A stretch of 64,000 nucleotides of DNA, taken from assembly GCF_007665395.1 (NCBI RefSeq), contig NZ_VDND01000001.1, forward strand, positions 744,001 through 808,000, written 5' to 3'. Numbering within the stretch: position 1 is the first letter of the stretch; every line of letters starts with the position of its first letter. The notes beneath the pieces are model-generated. The model was not told where the DNA came from. It was given only the letters and a program-made list of their open reading frames with translations, and did not search any database. Positions 62,176-64,000 of this stretch are shown here, one piece after another. This DNA is from Pseudomonas oryzihabitans. Lineage in GTDB: Bacteria > Pseudomonadota > Gammaproteobacteria > Pseudomonadales > Pseudomonadaceae. The position numbers were made by a program, and so were the translations under genes.

Positions 62176-63180
62176 ATGAGTATTCGTATTGCCATCAATG
62201 GTTTTGGACGCATCGGCCGCAACGTGCTGCGGGCGCTGTACACCGAAGGCTATCGCCAGGACCTGGAGGTCGTCGCGATCAACGACCTGGGCGACGCCGC
62301 CATCAATGCGCATCTCCTACAGTATGACAGCGTTCATGACCGCTTCCCTGCCGAGGTGTCCGTCGAGGGTGACAAGCTGGTGGTCAATGGCGATCGCATC
62401 GCCGTGACGGCCATCCGCAACCCGGCCGAGCTGCCGTGGAAAGAGCTGAAGGTCGACGTGGTGTTCGAATGCACCGGCCTCTTCACCAACCGCGACAAGG
62501 CCGCTGCCCACCTGGAAGCCGGCGCCTCCAAGGTGATCATCTCGGCCCCGGGCAAGGACGTGGACGCCACCATCGTCTATGGCGTCAATGACGACATTCT
62601 GCGCCAGTCGCACCAGATCATCTCCAACGCCTCCTGCACCACCAACTGCCTGGCGCCCGTCGCCCAGGTGTTGCAGCGCGAGCTGGGCATCGAGAACGGT
62701 CTGATGACCACCATCCATGCCTACACCAACGACCAGAACCTGTCGGACGTCTACCACTCCGATCCCTTCCGGGCGCGTTCGGCCACCCAGTCGATGATCC
62801 CGACCAAGACCGGTGCCGCCGAGGCCGTCGGCCTGGTTCTGCCGGAGCTGCAGGGCAAGTTTAGCGGCATGGCGGTGCGGGTGCCGACCATCAACGTGTC
62901 GTTGGTCGACTTGACCATCCTGACCGCCAAGGAAACCGACGCCAAGACCATCAACGCCTTCATGAAGGCCGCGGCCGAAGCCTCGCCGGTACTGGGCTAC
63001 AACGACAAGCCGCTGGTCTCCATCGACTTCAACCACAACCGCCTGTCGTCGATCTTCGACGCCAACCACACCAAGGTGAGCGGCAAGCTGGTGAAGATCA
63101 TGGCCTGGTACGACAACGAGTGGGGCTTCTCCAACCGGATGCTCGATACCTGCAAGGCGCTGGTCAACGCGCCGGCCTGA
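62176..63180 (+). CDS. gap: glyceraldehyde-3-phosphate dehydrogenase, type I
   Basis: A 334-residue enzyme with the NAD-binding [15 protein letters not shown] near residue 7, catalytic Cys154 in [12 protein letters not shown], and the C-terminal [12 protein letters not shown]. It acts on glyceraldehyde 3-phosphate, downstream of the Entner-Doudoroff enzymes. It is divergent from edd and followed by a strong terminator. The adjacency suggests it is the glycolytic, HexR-controlled copy (gap-1 of P. putida, PA3195). Confidence 0.97.
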   Translation: MSIRIAINGFGRIGRNVLRALYTEGYRQDLEVVAINDLGDAAINAHLLQYDSVHDRFPAEVSVEGDKLVVNGDRIAVTAIRNPAELPWKELKVDVVFECTGLFTNRDKAAAHLEAGASKVIISAPGKDVDATIVYGVNDDILRQSHQIISNASCTTNCLAPVAQVLQRELGIENGLMTTIHAYTNDQNLSDVYHSDPFRARSATQSMIPTKTGAAEAVGLVLPELQGKFSGMAVRVPTINVSLVDLTILTAKETDAKTINAFMKAAAEASPVLGYNDKPLVSIDFNHNRLSSIFDANHTKVSGKLVKIMAWYDNEWGFSNRMLDTCKALVNAPA

Positions 63181-63200
63181 GGTCTGTAGGACTCAGCTGA

Positions 63201-63226
63201 AAAAGCGCCTTCGGGCGCTTTTTTCG
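63201..63226 (+). terminator. rho-independent terminator of gap
   Basis: AAAAGCGCC, TTCG loop, GGCGCTTTTTT, then CGTTTT; 20 bases after the gap stop. Confidence 0.93.
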
Positions 63227-63238
63227 TTTTAGGCCGGA

Positions 63239-63271
63239 GTGTTGGGCTTCGCTGCGCTCAGCGCCAACCTA
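63239..63271. repeat. half of the palindromic element, left edge of tandem array
   Basis: TGTTGGGCTTCGCTGCGCTC followed by a CAACCTAC end corresponds to the right half of the 94-bp element, with several changes. It lies 44 bases before the first 171-bp unit. Confidence 0.6.
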
Positions 63272-63314
63272 CTTGAATAGCGCGGCCGTGGCCGCGATAC
63301 GCACCAGAGACGTG

Positions 63315-63827
63315 CAAACCGTAGCGTGGAAAACGGCGCAGCCTTTTTCGCTTGGGCGTTCACCGTCAAGCGTGCCCTCACCCCAGCCCTCTCCCTGAGG
63401 GAGAGGGGGTTATTCGAGCGAGGGGCGGCTCCCGAAGTCAGGGGCCGCCTTGGCCGCGACGGAGCTGTAGGCTGGGCTTGAGCAGCAAACCGTAGCGTGG
63501 AAAACGGCGCGGCCTTTGCCACTTGGGCATTCGCCGTCAAGCGCGCCCTCACCCCAGCCCTCTCCCTGAGGGAGAGGGGGTTGTTCGAGCGAGGGGTCGT
63601 CTCCCGAATTCAGGGGCCGCCTTGGCCGCGATGGAGCTGTAGCTTGGGTTGAGCATCAAACCGTAGCGTGGAAAACGGCGCAGCTTTTTCCACCTGGGCA
63701 TTCACCGTGGAGCGCGCCCTCGCCCCAGCCCTCTCCCACAGGGAGAGGGGATTACTCGAGCGAGGGGTCGTCTCCCGACGTCAGGGACCGCCATGGCCGC
63801 GAGGGGAGCTGTAGGTTGGGGTGAGCA
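63315..63827. repeat. tandem array of three 171-bp units
   Basis: Units start at 63315, 63486 and 63657 with CAAACCGTAGCGTGGAAAAC. Each contains a GGCGC(A/G)GC(C/T)TTT segment, CCCTC(A/G)CCCCAGCCCTCTCCC with a GGGAGAGGG pairing arm, GAGCGAGGGG, CAGGG(G/A)CCGCC(T/A)TGGCCGCGA and a GTAGxxTGGGxTGAGCA end. The first two are more alike than the third. Frames through it are accidental. A single degenerate unit occurs near 48285. Confidence 0.85.
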
Positions 63828-63842
63828 GCGCGAAGCCCAACA
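63808..63842. repeat. half of the palindromic element, right edge of tandem array
   Basis: TGTAGGTTGGGGTGAGCAGC followed by GCGAAGCCCAACAA is a degenerate left half of the 94-bp element, in inverted orientation to the half at 63239. Confidence 0.6.
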
Positions 63843-63850
63843 ACCCCGAC

Positions 63851-64000
63851 TCAACCCTCGTCGTCCTCGTCCACCGCCTGGCGCAGGTCATCGAAATCGG
63901 TCTTGAGGCCGGTCTCCATGGCATCCAGCTCGGTGAGCAGGGTACGGAAGCTGGTGCGTTCGGGGATCACCAGGGTTTCCTCTTCTGTCTCAGCCCCTCC
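63851..64000 (-). CDS. 3' end of an unidentified protein with acidic tail
   Basis: The last 49 codons of a minus-strand gene that enters from the right edge, ending LRQAVDEDDEG and TGA at 63851. The visible part is mostly helical and acidic (DAMETGLKTDFDDLRQAV). I do not recognise the family. Codon use is typical of the neighbours and the frame is open to the window edge. Confidence 0.6.
   Translation of the reverse strand, partial: GGAETEEETLVIPERTSFRTLLTELDAMETGLKTDFDDLRQAVDEDDEG

Noticed and set aside
63315..63827. Tandem array as a CRISPR
   Set aside because: Unit of 171 bases with no alternation of short repeats and unique spacers; no cas genes.

Overview
The window is chromosomal DNA from a high-GC Pseudomonas. 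The evidence is a full PvdL/PvdH/PvdS pyoverdine core, a FimV-type pilus/polarity protein with the asd and leu genes, and an edd-glk-gltR-gtrS-gts-oprB glucose block next to gap. I cannot name the species. From memory, the backbone order (SDR, metZ, purF, cvpA, dedD, folC, accD, trpF, truA, fimV, usg, asd, leuB, methyltransferase, leuD, leuC, LysR) matches P. aeruginosa PAO1 PA3106-PA3122, and the glucose block matches PA3186-PA3195. In PAO1 these two blocks are far apart and pyoverdine genes lie elsewhere.

Bases 1-28625: pyoverdine locus. pvdS (extracytoplasmic sigma factor, + strand) is divergent from pvdL (4292 aa; acyl ligase plus three modules). pvdL is followed on the minus strand by pvdH, an MbtH-like protein, a type II thioesterase, and two peptide-chain synthetases; the second runs off the left edge. 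Adenylation codes read by eye give Dab at the third PvdL module, D-Ser first in the side chain, then a Lys-like residue and D-Ala-like residue. A perfect PvdS-type box (TAAAT-N16-CGT) precedes pvdH, near matches precede pvdL and the first peptide synthetase, and a Fur-like site overlaps a sigma-70 promoter at pvdS.

Bases 28626-48171: tRNA-Asp and tRNA-Val, then housekeeping genes, all on the minus strand except the last. They cover methionine (metZ), purine (purF), folate (folC), fatty acid (accD), tryptophan (trpF), tRNA modification (truA), polarity (fimV), aspartate-family (asd and its Cys-less paralog) and leucine (leuB, leuD, leuC) functions. A divergent LysR regulator closes the block.

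Bases 48172-63180: a repeat-rich spacer and a small DUF1289 gene, then the glucose/mannose uptake block. This holds porin OprB, an AGE-family sugar isomerase, a fructokinase, a four-gene ABC importer, the GtrS/GltR two-component system, glk and edd (all minus), and divergent gap. The isomerase and fructokinase pair sits inside the importer operon behind its own LacI/FruR-like operator. This suggests that mannose and fructose catabolism was added to the glucose uptake unit.

Bases 63181-64000: the gap terminator, three tandem copies of a 171-bp repeat flanked by halves of a palindromic element, and the 3' end of an unidentified minus-strand gene. A related 94-bp palindromic element occurs intact at 48396 and at 55433; the second copy lies between the binding-protein gene and its permeases. 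I see no phage, IS transposase, CRISPR array or rRNA.
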